Shown here piece by piece: positions 24,805 to 32,281 of a stretch of DNA of 50,553 nt. Source of the DNA: CAMTUW01 sp947085035 (GTDB taxonomy: Bacteria; Actinomycetota; Coriobacteriia; Anaerosomatales; PHET01). The notes under the pieces were generated by a model. That model ran no database searches, had not been told where the DNA came from, and was given only the letters and a program-made list of their open reading frames with translations. How positions within the stretch are numbered: the first letter of the stretch is position 1; each line of letters opens with the position of its first letter. Position numbers and translations under genes: made by a program. The stretch spans positions 1 to 50,553 of the forward strand of contig CAMTUW010000012.1 of NCBI GenBank assembly GCA_947085035.1, written 5' to 3'.

Positions 24805-25299
24805 GTGGCACGCCGTAACCCCTTGAACGAGCGCTATGGAAAACACACCGCCCCGCCGGGAAAGACTCGCAAGTCCGCTTCATCCGCGAAACCGAAGCGT
24901 TCTGCCGGAGCGTCGTCCGGAACCGGCAAGGGCTCGTCGTCGAAGAGCTCAGCCGCAGTCGCTCGCAAACGGCGACCTCGGCTGATCATCAACCCACCCA
25001 CGCCGGAGTTCAAGCTCTGGCGACGCATCTGGTGGGCTTTCCTCGTACTGGCCATGGTGCTATCCACGGCCGCGTTCTTCATGTGGCGCAACGAGAACCT
25101 CCGCACTGCGGGCAACTGGGTGCTGGGAATCGGCTACGCGATGATCTTCGTGGCGTTGGGCATCGATTGGCTGAAGCTGCGTCCCATGCGTTCCGCATGG
25201 CTGAAATCCGGCGGGGCGAACGCCAGTGAGGCGAAACCCTCCAAAGCGAAGTCGGACGACAGCAAGTCAACGCCGTCCGCACCCGGCGACAAGTCCTGA
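24805..25299 (+). CDS. Basic, low-complexity two-helix membrane protein
   Basis: 164 aa from GTG 24805, one base after the purC stop. Residues 1-55 are Lys/Ser/Ala-rich and strongly basic. Two helices follow (IWWAFLVLAMVLSTAAFFMW and WVLGIGYAMIFVALGIDWL). The tail is again Ser/Lys-rich (KPSKAKSDDSKSTPSAPGDKS, shown split). The layout recalls actinobacterial CrgA-type or nucleic-acid-facing membrane proteins, but no family signature was recognised. Its place inside a purine operon is conserved-looking but unexplained. Confidence 0.55.
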   Translation: MARRNPLNERYGKHTAPPGKTRKSASSAKPKRSAGASSGTGKGSSSKSSAAVARKRRPRLIINPPTPEFKLWRRIWWAFLVLAMVLSTAAFFMWRNENLRTAGNWVLGIGYAMIFVALGIDWLKLRPMRSAWLKSGGANASEAKPSKAKSDDSKSTPSAPGDKS

Positions 25300-25324
25300 C
25301 CGCGTACGAAAGGAAGACAACGAG

Positions 25325-25558
25325 ATGGCGGCCTATCAGATCTTCGTGACCTACCGCGACGGCATCTTCGACCCCCCCGGCGCCACAGCCGAGCGTGCCC
25401 TCGCCAACCTTGGCTACGAGGGCATCGAAAGCGTCGGCATCGGCAAGTACATCCGACTGTCCGGCGACGTGACGTTTTCCCAAGTCACCGAGATGTGCGA
25501 GAAGCTGCTCGCAAACCCGGTCATCGAGGATTTCCGCATCGAAACCGTCGAGGAGTAA
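25325..25558 (+). CDS. purS: Phosphoribosylformylglycinamidine synthase subunit PurS
   Basis: 77 aa from ATG 25325, preceded by AAAGGAAG. It matches PurS along its length: FVTYRDGIFDPPGATAERAL, then GIGKYIRL and CEKLLANPVIEDFRIE. PurS bridges PurQ and PurL in the FGAM synthase complex of Gram-positive and archaeal type. It lies four bases before purQ. purL is not in the window. Confidence 0.95.
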   Translation: MAAYQIFVTYRDGIFDPPGATAERALANLGYEGIESVGIGKYIRLSGDVTFSQVTEMCEKLLANPVIEDFRIETVEE

Positions 25559-25562
25559 CGAC

Positions 25563-26255
25563 ATGAGGTTCGGTGTCATCACCTTCCCCGGTTCGAATTG
25601 CGAGCAAGACGTGCTCCACGCCGCACGCTATCTCGGCTTCGACGCGGCGTCCGTATGGCACGGCGATACCTCGCTCGAAGGGTTCGACGCGATCGTGTTG
25701 CCTGGCGGGTTCTCGTACGGCGACTACATCCGCTGCGGCGCGGTCGCGCGCTTCTCGCCGGTCATGGCCGAAGTCGTACGCTTCGCCGAGCGAGGCGGGC
25801 CGGTTCTGGGCATCTGCAACGGCTTCCAGATCCTGACCGAGGCCCACCTGCTGCCGGGTGCCCTGCTTCGCAACCGCGGCCTCAAGTTCATCTGCCGTCG
25901 CGTGCCCCTGCGGGTCGACGGTGCGTGCGACTGGCTCGACCTGCCGCTCGCCACTGTGCTTGAGGTGCCGATCAACCACAACGAGGGTAACTTCACATGC
26001 GACGCGGCCACTCTCGCGCGACTCAACGACAACGGCCAGGTGATCTTACGCTACTGCGAACCGGATGGTTCGCGCACCGAGAACAGCTCACCCAACGGTG
26101 CCATCGATGACATCGCCGGGATCTGTAACGAGCGCGGCAACGTGTTCGGCCTGATGCCGCACCCTGAGCGCGCGGTCGATCCGGTCAGCGGCAACAGTGA
26201 CGGGCGGCCGTTCTTCACGACGATCGTGCGGACGCTCGCCGAGGTGGTCGGCTAG
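25563..26255 (+). CDS. purQ: Phosphoribosylformylglycinamidine synthase glutaminase subunit PurQ
   Basis: 230 aa. Class I glutamine amidotransferase with nucleophile Cys85 in GICNGFQIL and the N-terminal FPGSNCEQDV. An oxyanion-region PGGFSYGDYIRCGA and the His-Glu pair in LMPHPERAVDP complete the triad. It delivers ammonia from glutamine to PurL. The following small membrane protein gene overlaps its stop. Confidence 0.96.
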   Translation: MRFGVITFPGSNCEQDVLHAARYLGFDAASVWHGDTSLEGFDAIVLPGGFSYGDYIRCGAVARFSPVMAEVVRFAERGGPVLGICNGFQILTEAHLLPGALLRNRGLKFICRRVPLRVDGACDWLDLPLATVLEVPINHNEGNFTCDAATLARLNDNGQVILRYCEPDGSRTENSSPNGAIDDIAGICNERGNVFGLMPHPERAVDPVSGNSDGRPFFTTIVRTLAEVVG

Positions 26256-26569
26256 TGCACGGCGATGTGGTACTGGGCGGCCCCGTGTGGCTGCTCGCGA
26301 CCGCCTTCATAATGGGGACCGCCGTTCTGGCGATCTTCGTCATCGTGGATTCGCTCAGGCCGCTCAGGCGCTCCTCGGTTGCAGGGCGCCTGCCTGAGCC
26401 GTTGTGGGCATACACGGCGGTGCAGTTCGCGTTTCTCGCGACACTCGGACTCGCTCAGATCCTCGCGGGAATCTCGCTGGCCAGTGCCGCCCCGGTCGCT
26501 GTCGCCCCGTTCGCTCTGGCGACTGGCGTGGCCTATCTGCTCCGCGCCGTGTTCCCGCGCGAACGGTAA
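26255..26569 (+). CDS. Small three-helix membrane protein
   Basis: 104 aa from GTG 26255, overlapping the purQ stop by one base. Three hydrophobic segments are visible: VWLLATAFIMGTAVLAIFVIV, AYTAVQFAFLATLGLAQILAG and APVAVAPFALATGVAYLL (first two trimmed to motif length). The loop SLRPLRRSS is basic and probably cytoplasmic. No family was recognised. Co-transcription with purQ is likely from the overlap. Confidence 0.55.
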   Translation: MHGDVVLGGPVWLLATAFIMGTAVLAIFVIVDSLRPLRRSSVAGRLPEPLWAYTAVQFAFLATLGLAQILAGISLASAAPVAVAPFALATGVAYLLRAVFPRER

Positions 26570-26660
26570 GACGTGGGAAAGACCCTGGTGCGACCGCTCG
26601 CGTAGAGTCGATCCCGAGTCGGCATTCGGCTCCGGATGGAATCTGCTCGAGGAGGTCGAA

Positions 26661-27251
26661 GTGGAAGCGCGGCACGTTGTCGTCATCGACGACTGCGAGT
26701 TCTTCCGGCAGGGACTCGCGCACTGGCTCGAGCGGGACCTGGGTGCCCGGGTCACCTTCGAGCCTGCCGACAACGCCTCTGTGATCGTTCTCGGCGTCAG
26801 CGCGAAGCCGACCTCGGGACACCTCGAAGACCTCGGATGCGGAGACGTGCCCGTGGTCCTGCTCGTTGACTCCTCGTCGACGTCGTGGATACTCGGAGCG
26901 CTCGATATCGCCCGGGTGAAGGGCGTCTTGCACAGGACCGTCCCCGCGCGCGTGCTGCGCGACGCGATGCTCGCTGTGTTCGACGGCGCCAGATACATCG
27001 ACCGCGACGTCATCCCCCTCTTCGCTGAAGGCAACGCCCTGAGACTGAGACGCTGCGGTCTGACTCGTCGGGAGCTCGAGGTTCTTGAGGTGCTGGGAGA
27101 GAATCTCGCGAACAAGCAGATCGCTCAGCGGTTGGGGATCTCCGCGTCCACGGTCAAACAGCACGTCGCGGCCATCCTCGCCAAGACCGGACTGCCGAAC
27201 AGACACGATGCCGCCCGACTCCACCAGATGAGTGCCCGGGGCCTATGGTGA
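26661..27251 (+). CDS. LuxR/NarL-type regulator with degenerate receiver domain
   Basis: 196 aa from GTG 26661, chosen because GAGGAGG lies five bases upstream. Residues 1-125 have the receiver fold and retain the acidic pair (D10, D11 in VVVIDDCEFF). The strand that should end in the phosphoacceptor Asp reads VIVLGVSAKP, with Gly45 at that place, and the usual Lys is also replaced (VLHRT). The C-terminal HTH is intact: LTRRELEVLEVLGENLANKQ, IAQRLGISASTVKQHVAAIL. It is therefore probably a phosphorylation-independent regulator. No partner kinase is adjacent. Confidence 0.8.
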   Translation: MEARHVVVIDDCEFFRQGLAHWLERDLGARVTFEPADNASVIVLGVSAKPTSGHLEDLGCGDVPVVLLVDSSSTSWILGALDIARVKGVLHRTVPARVLRDAMLAVFDGARYIDRDVIPLFAEGNALRLRRCGLTRRELEVLEVLGENLANKQIAQRLGISASTVKQHVAAILAKTGLPNRHDAARLHQMSARGLW

Positions 27252-27274
27252 CTCAGGCGTGCAGCTCAGGGCGC

Positions 27275-27736
27275 CTACCCTGCCGCCCCCAGTCGCTCGA
27301 CGATCGCTTCTACGTCCGGCCTGTCTGACTCCGCGCCACCGGCGAGCAACCACTCGACGATTCGCACGGCTTCGCGAAGGGCGCCCATCGCGACAAGGTC
27401 ATCGTCGAACTCAAGCGTCACCCGAAAGACTCCCCATCCGTCACGGGCGAAGTCCCACTCGGTACGCCCCTTGAGTGAGCGCGGCGAGCCGGCGAGCGCC
27501 ATCAACTCGCAGGCGACGTGTTCCAGCAAGTGAACGCTCTCTGTATCCCGCATCTCCCTCGTGAAGTCGATTTCGCTGTCGTTCTCGCACGAATGGCGCG
27601 CCAGACCCGGCAAGAGATCGATCGCCTGTCGAGAAAGACCCGGTGCCGTCGAGGTTCGCATCGACGCCACGTCAGATACGATCAGCGTGGCCTGAAGGCT
27701 TCGCTCCCCCACGTCGATTCGCCGACACGTCAACAC
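27275..27736 (-). CDS. Orphan cyanophycin-synthetase N-terminal-like domain
   Basis: 153 aa from GTG 27736; the start is tentative and the frame is open further upstream into the neighbouring gene. The sequence QAIDLLPGLARHSC, LLEHVACELMALAG, GRTEWDF and FRVTLEFDDD, then EAVRIVEWLLAG closely follows the small N-terminal domain of cyanophycin synthetases (LPGL..H.C, HV.EHVA.EL..LAG, F.Y.DE). There is no ATP-grasp or Mur-ligase part here. In the full enzymes this domain helps bind the growing polymer. As a free-standing protein its job is unknown. Confidence 0.6.
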   Translation of the reverse strand: MLTCRRIDVGERSLQATLIVSDVASMRTSTAPGLSRQAIDLLPGLARHSCENDSEIDFTREMRDTESVHLLEHVACELMALAGSPRSLKGRTEWDFARDGWGVFRVTLEFDDDLVAMGALREAVRIVEWLLAGGAESDRPDVEAIVERLGAAG

Positions 27737-27747
27737 GTCGCGGATCG

Positions 27748-27987
27748 TCAGTCCGACGACCGCGGACGCGTACCCGCACGCGTGCCCGCCATATACGCCA
27801 GCGAAACGACGACGCACACCACCCCTGCGATGATCAGCGCCTTGCGAGTGGCTTCCATCGCCGACACCCTTGATGCGACCGCTTTGGTCTCCGAAACAGC
27901 GATATCCCTGACCGTCTCGGCGCGATGCTTCAAGTCATCAAGCGTGATGCGTGCGGTGGGTTCCAGCGCGTCCTTGCGTGCGTTCAT
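27748..27987 (-). CDS. Small membrane protein with coiled N-terminal region
   Basis: 79 aa from ATG 27987, overlapping the stop of the upstream gene and preceded by GAGGAG. Residues 10-48 form a predicted amphipathic helix (LDDLKHRAETVRDIAVSETK), followed by one transmembrane helix (ALIIAGVVCVVVSLAYMAG) and a short basic tail. DUF3618-like actinobacterial proteins have this shape, but the match is only by layout. It forms an operon with the holin-superfamily-III-like gene. Confidence 0.6.
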   Translation of the reverse strand: MNARKDALEPTARITLDDLKHRAETVRDIAVSETKAVASRVSAMEATRKALIIAGVVCVVVSLAYMAGTRAGTRPRSSD

Positions 27988-28352
27988 CGCTGAATGCTCC
28001 TCATCTTCAGGAATGCCAGTACGGACGAGCCCAACACAAGCACGCCGCCAACCGCGAAGAGGGCACTGACCCAACCGATGAAAGACGCGAGGAACATGAG
28101 CGCCGCCACGCTGATGAAGGCGATTCCCATTGCAAGCACCATCGCCGACCCGAGTGCGAACGCGACCGCGAGACCCGCCTTCTGTGTGGGCCGCACGACC
28201 TTCTCCTGAACCACGTCGCCGGTCTCCTGGCGCACGTAGTCGACGGTCATCTGTACGAAATCCGTGACCGCATCCGTGACTTTTGGGCGCCCGAAGATCT
28301 CGGGCGCGCCCGTCGCCGAACCGGGGGGACTCGCTTCGGGTTCGACTGACAT
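27984..28352 (-). CDS. Phage holin superfamily III-like (DUF1469/YqjE-type) membrane protein
   Basis: 122 aa from ATG 28352, with GGAGGGCGG upstream. After a polar N terminus and an amphipathic helix (FVQMTVDYVRQETGDVV) come two adjacent transmembrane helices: AVAFALGSAMVLAMGIAFIS and LFAVGGVLVLGSSVLAFL. The layout matches actinobacterial holin-X/YqjE-type stress membrane proteins, which are usually encoded next to a DUF3618-like partner, as here. The function is unknown. Confidence 0.6.
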   Translation of the reverse strand: MSVEPEASPPGSATGAPEIFGRPKVTDAVTDFVQMTVDYVRQETGDVVQEKVVRPTQKAGLAVAFALGSAMVLAMGIAFISVAALMFLASFIGWVSALFAVGGVLVLGSSVLAFLKMRSIQR

Positions 28353-28412
28353 CCGACCGCCCTCCTGCATCGCCTCGATTCCGCTCACAATGTAAGGTAC
28401 CCCAACGAGACG

Positions 28413-29048
28413 CTAGAGGATGCGGTATTTCACAGTTCCGACGCCGCCGAAGCCAAGTGCTTTGGCCGTACCCGGTCCGAGGTCGAACACGCGTCCATGG
28501 ATGAAAGGCCCTCGATCACGCACAACCGCGATGACGCTCTGGCCTCGATAGCTGAACTCGATCCTGGTACCGAACGGCATCGACCTATGCGCGACCACCA
28601 TGCTGTCTCGGCGCAGTTTGCCGCCACCGGCCATGGTGTTGCCGTAGAAACCGGGGCCATACCAAGAGACCCGTGCGCTGCGCCAACCGCTCGCCGAGAC
28701 GCGGCCAGGTTTCGCTGCAATCCGCTTCGCCGCAACCTTCTTCGCCACCTTTTGCACGGTGATCCGCTTCTTCGCGTGAGCCAGCAGTCCTGCTGCGGCA
28801 ACCGTGTCGGCGTCTTCGACCGCTTCGTCAAGACGAGTGTCAGCGGGAACTTCCTCGCCAAGTAGCATGGCCGAGTCGGACTCGACACCCAATGCTTCGA
28901 CGGGAACCACTGATTCGATGAGCGCCGCCGATGCGATCGTGGTCGGGAATCCGGTCCATCCGACCACCGTCGCCGACACGATGGCTGCCGCGCCAACAAA
29001 CATCATCGCCACTGAAACGAGCCGTGCTGTGTTCATACGTGAACGCAA
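28413..29048 (-). CDS. RlpA-like double-psi beta-barrel protein
   Basis: 211 aa from TTG 29048, six bases after GGAGG; ATG 29036 is a poorer alternative. One N-terminal transmembrane or signal segment (LVSVAMMFVGAAAIVSATVV) precedes an Ala/Lys-rich linker (KKRITVQKVAKKVAAKRIAA). The C-terminal domain has the RlpA pattern: ARVSWYGPGFYGNTMAGG, AHRSMPFGTRIEF and VVRDRGPFIHGRVFDLGPGT. RlpA-type barrels bind or cleave denuded peptidoglycan. The catalytic Asp and His of RlpA have counterparts in RDRGPF and AHRSMPFG. No lipobox Cys is present. Confidence 0.8.
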   Translation of the reverse strand: MRSRMNTARLVSVAMMFVGAAAIVSATVVGWTGFPTTIASAALIESVVPVEALGVESDSAMLLGEEVPADTRLDEAVEDADTVAAAGLLAHAKKRITVQKVAKKVAAKRIAAKPGRVSASGWRSARVSWYGPGFYGNTMAGGGKLRRDSMVVAHRSMPFGTRIEFSYRGQSVIAVVRDRGPFIHGRVFDLGPGTAKALGFGGVGTVKYRIL

Positions 29049-29433
29049 GGTATTCCTCCGAGTCCGGGGACATGACCAACGGCGGCGCGGAGGCGTGAAG
29101 GGCACAAGCGTACCCAGACAGCGAAGTGGAGAGGGGAATGGCTAGCTGCCTCGCATCCGGCACGAACGGGCGTCGTCGCCACCGTCGTGTGCCAGAGAAG
29201 CGCTATGCTCTTGGCTTTGGACCTAGTGCGTGCAGTTCGGTCGTTCTGTGCCCGCCGCAGTGATCGAGCTGGCGGGCCCCGTCTGGCCGATCCGACCGGC
29301 TTTCAGTCTATCGACTCCCGCTTCGCAGGTCCCTCGGCCGTTCCGGTCTTCCACCGGCCGAACGCATGCGGGCGTCGCGTGCAATGCCTCAATCCGAACG
29401 CAAGAAGCGTACCACGACGTTGCCGAGACGACA
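29049..29433. other. Intergenic region without supported gene
   Basis: No coding frame on either strand looks like protein, and no tRNA or riboswitch was recognised. It must hold the promoter of the RlpA-like gene (minus strand), but no convincing -35/-10 pair was found. Confidence 0.4.
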
Positions 29434-29467
29434 ACTCCGGGTACGAACGCCTGTTCGTACCCGGAGT
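29434..29467 (-). terminator. Strong hairpin downstream of the UPF0182 gene
   Basis: ACTCCGGGTACGAAC (29434-29448) and its exact complement (29453-29467) form a perfect 15-bp stem with a 4-base loop. It lies 20 bases past the UPF0182 stop on the minus strand. The following bases (TGTCGTC) have only a weak T-run, so termination efficiency is uncertain. Confidence 0.65.
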
Positions 29468-29486
29468 CTGTTTCGTCAGGCTCCTC

Positions 29487-32261
29487 TTACGGTGTGCGGG
29501 TCGCTTCGGTACCCGCAAGTCGATCGAGGATGCGACCGAGCTCGGTGATCCTCTCACCGTAGGTCGCCCAGTCGCCCTTCTTCTGAGCCTCGATGGCCTC
29601 TGTGAACAGACGCGCGGCCACAGCGGCATCAGCCGTGCCGCCCGTACCACCCGTACCGGAACCCGGTGCTGCGGGTGTCCCCTCTTCACTCTGTGCGGCA
29701 CTCCCGCCGAACACCTTGACCAGCGCCTCTTCGAGGGTAGGCTGCATCTCGACCTTGTCGGCATAGGCGACGATCACTCGCGCGAGTTCGGGGATGGCGG
29801 TCTCTTCAGCCTGGAGGTACACGGGCCTGATGTAGACGATGGACTCACCTATCGGGATGACGATCATGTTGCCGAACAGCACGCTGGAGCCGCGCTGATT
29901 CCACAGCGTGAGCTGCGGAGAGATCACCGAATCCTGATTGGTCCGCGCCACCACCTGTTCTGGGCCCAGGATCACGCGTTCTTTCGGGAAGAGGTAGACA
30001 GTGCGCTCGCCGTAGTTCTCGGGATCAGACGAGACCGCGATCCAGCCGATCATGTTGTCTCTGTTGCGCGGGGTGTAGGGCTGCATGAGGTAGAACTGCT
30101 CGCGGACAGTGCCCGGCAACTGGAGCAGCACGAAGAAGGGCCGCATGGTCCTGCCCTGCCGCTCGCCGGGAATCTCCCACTGGTCCTCCTTGTTGTAGAA
30201 CACCCCGGCATCCGTCATGTGATACGTGCGGTAGATCTCGGCCTGGGCTTCGAAATAACCCTGCGGGTAGCGGAAATGCTCGCGGACAGTGTCCGGCACC
30301 TCGGCGATGTCTCTGAACAACTCCGGATAGATGTTGCGCCATGCCTTCAGCACCGGATCTTGCTCATCGAACGCGTAGAAGGTCGTCTCCCCCGAGAAGG
30401 CATCGATGGTCACCTTCACCGAGTTGCGGATGTAGTTGGTTCCGTCTGCCATACGCTCGGAGTAGGGGAACATCGTGGAGCGCGTGTAGGCATCGATCAC
30501 CCACACGATTCGCCCGTCCGCGATGACCGGATACGGGTCGTCTTCGTAAGAGAGCCAAGGGGCGAGCGCCTCGAGCCGCGAAGAGAGATCGCGGCGCATG
30601 AGTATGCGGCTCTCAGGGGTGAGATAGTTCGAGAAGAGGATCTGGCTGGAACCCAACCGAAGCGCCCACGCGGCTCGACGCACCAAGCCGCCGACTTCGA
30701 CACCCCCGTCACCTTCGTACTCGTAGAATGCGTTCTTCTCGCCAAGCGGGTAGTCGAACTCCTTGATGCCGGTGTTGACGATCACGTAGTCGTTGGTCAG
30801 TTCGCCGAAGTAGATACGAGGCTGCTTCTGCTCCAGTGCAGGGGAGCCGCTCTTCACCGAGCTGGCGACCTTCGGCGGCACATCACCAACCGCGAAGATG
30901 GGAAGCCCGCGACTGTCGAACTCGCTGGCCAGGCTCACGATCAACCCGAACCCGTGGGTGTAGACGAGGTGGCGGTTCACCCATGTCTGCGCCGTGCTCG
31001 CAAGCAGGCTCGAGTTCATCTCCCGCGCTGCGACGAGCACCTGCCTGGGCCGACCATTGATGTCGTAGCGATCGACGTCGACATCAGCGAACTCGTAGTA
31101 GGGCCGAATCGTCTGCAGTTGGGCGTAACCCTGCTTGACGATGTCCGGGTCCCAGAGGCGAACGTTCGAGAACGTCGCCTGGTCGCCTTCGACCTGCTCG
31201 ACGGTGACCTCGTCTGAAGCCGGGAAACTCTGCCCTTTCACGTCGGTGAGGTCGAACGCTCGACGCGTCATCTCGATGTTGCGCTTGATATAGGGAGCCT
31301 CGAGACCCGCCTCGTTGGGAGAGACCACGAAGCGCTGGACGGCCCCCGGCCACACACCCGCGAGCAGGATGGTGGCGACTAGCCAGCCCCCGACCGCGAG
31401 CACCGGCAGACGCCATCCACGGTAACGGATGTTGAGCAGCAGAAGCACCGCGACGAGCACAGAGACCCCGATGAGGATGCGATACGCGGGCAGTTGGGCT
31501 GTGATGTCGGTGTGCGAGGCGCCCAGAACCGGTCCCCTGGGAGAATAGTTGAGCGAGTAGATCGCGATCCAGTATGCGTACGCCCTCGAAAGCACCAGCG
31601 CCGCGAGCAGCACCGAGATGTGCGCCTTGACGTGAGGAGCGAACCCCATGAGGCGAGCCCACGGCTGAATCGCCCCTCCGGCGAAATGGACGAGCAACGT
31701 CAGCATGGTCGCGAGGATGAGCGACCCTGTGAGCCACGTGAGTATCGCAGAGTGAACCGGCAAGTTGAACACGAAGAAGCCGACATCGCGACCGAACTGC
31801 GGGTCAGTGACTCCGAAAGGAACCGCCGCGAGAGCCAAACGGAACGTCTCCCACTGCTCAGACATCGCGGCACCGTTCGTGACCGCGAAGAACAGGGCGC
31901 TCCAGAAGATGACACGGCCAAGCATCGAGCCCAGTATGGTCCTGAAACGCTCGATGAGCAGCGCATATTCCGCAGGAACCGAGTCGGGGATGCCAACCGG
32001 CCTCACGCGCGGCGCGAAGCTGCGCGCGATACGCATCGTGCCGTAGAGCAGCGCGAAGGTGGCTACTCCGAACAGTGCACCCACGGCCCACTGCGAGCCG
32101 ATCCGTGTCCAGAAGACGCCCGTCTGACCCATATCCGCGTACCAGAGGTAGTCCGTCCACGCCTCTGAGAGCCATGTGACCAACGGAACAACCGCGAAGA
32201 GGATCGCAGCGGCGGCAATCATCACGAACGGCGTTCGGTTAGATGTGTTGCTTCCTGACAT
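29487..32261 (-). CDS. UPF0182 (COG1615) large membrane protein
   Basis: 924 aa from ATG 32261, preceded by AAAGGGA. The N-terminal third has about seven transmembrane helices, including FVMIAAAAILFAVVPLVTWL, VIFWSALFFAVTNGAA and LPVLAVGGWLVATILLAGVW. The conserved extracytoplasmic part follows, with YIKRNIEMTRRAFDL, LWDPDIVKQGYAQLQTIRPY, THGFGLIVS, YFGELTNDYVIV, and a C-terminal Gly/Ala-rich linker. The family is typical of actinomycetotes, cyanobacteria and some Clostridia. Its function is unknown. Here it closes an operon with HEAT-repeat and HD-GYP genes. Confidence 0.93.
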   Translation of the reverse strand: MSGSNTSNRTPFVMIAAAAILFAVVPLVTWLSEAWTDYLWYADMGQTGVFWTRIGSQWAVGALFGVATFALLYGTMRIARSFAPRVRPVGIPDSVPAEYALLIERFRTILGSMLGRVIFWSALFFAVTNGAAMSEQWETFRLALAAVPFGVTDPQFGRDVGFFVFNLPVHSAILTWLTGSLILATMLTLLVHFAGGAIQPWARLMGFAPHVKAHISVLLAALVLSRAYAYWIAIYSLNYSPRGPVLGASHTDITAQLPAYRILIGVSVLVAVLLLLNIRYRGWRLPVLAVGGWLVATILLAGVWPGAVQRFVVSPNEAGLEAPYIKRNIEMTRRAFDLTDVKGQSFPASDEVTVEQVEGDQATFSNVRLWDPDIVKQGYAQLQTIRPYYEFADVDVDRYDINGRPRQVLVAAREMNSSLLASTAQTWVNRHLVYTHGFGLIVSLASEFDSRGLPIFAVGDVPPKVASSVKSGSPALEQKQPRIYFGELTNDYVIVNTGIKEFDYPLGEKNAFYEYEGDGGVEVGGLVRRAAWALRLGSSQILFSNYLTPESRILMRRDLSSRLEALAPWLSYEDDPYPVIADGRIVWVIDAYTRSTMFPYSERMADGTNYIRNSVKVTIDAFSGETTFYAFDEQDPVLKAWRNIYPELFRDIAEVPDTVREHFRYPQGYFEAQAEIYRTYHMTDAGVFYNKEDQWEIPGERQGRTMRPFFVLLQLPGTVREQFYLMQPYTPRNRDNMIGWIAVSSDPENYGERTVYLFPKERVILGPEQVVARTNQDSVISPQLTLWNQRGSSVLFGNMIVIPIGESIVYIRPVYLQAEETAIPELARVIVAYADKVEMQPTLEEALVKVFGGSAAQSEEGTPAAPGSGTGGTGGTADAAVAARLFTEAIEAQKKGDWATYGERITELGRILDRLAGTEATRTP

Positions 32262-32281
32262 TACGTTCCCTTTCACGGGTC

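Noticed and set aside
29187..31217. Long plus-strand open frame (676 codons) opposite the UPF0182 gene
   Set aside because: A high-GC shadow frame: low-complexity Arg/His/Asp-rich text with no recognisable domain, while the opposite strand matches UPF0182 throughout.
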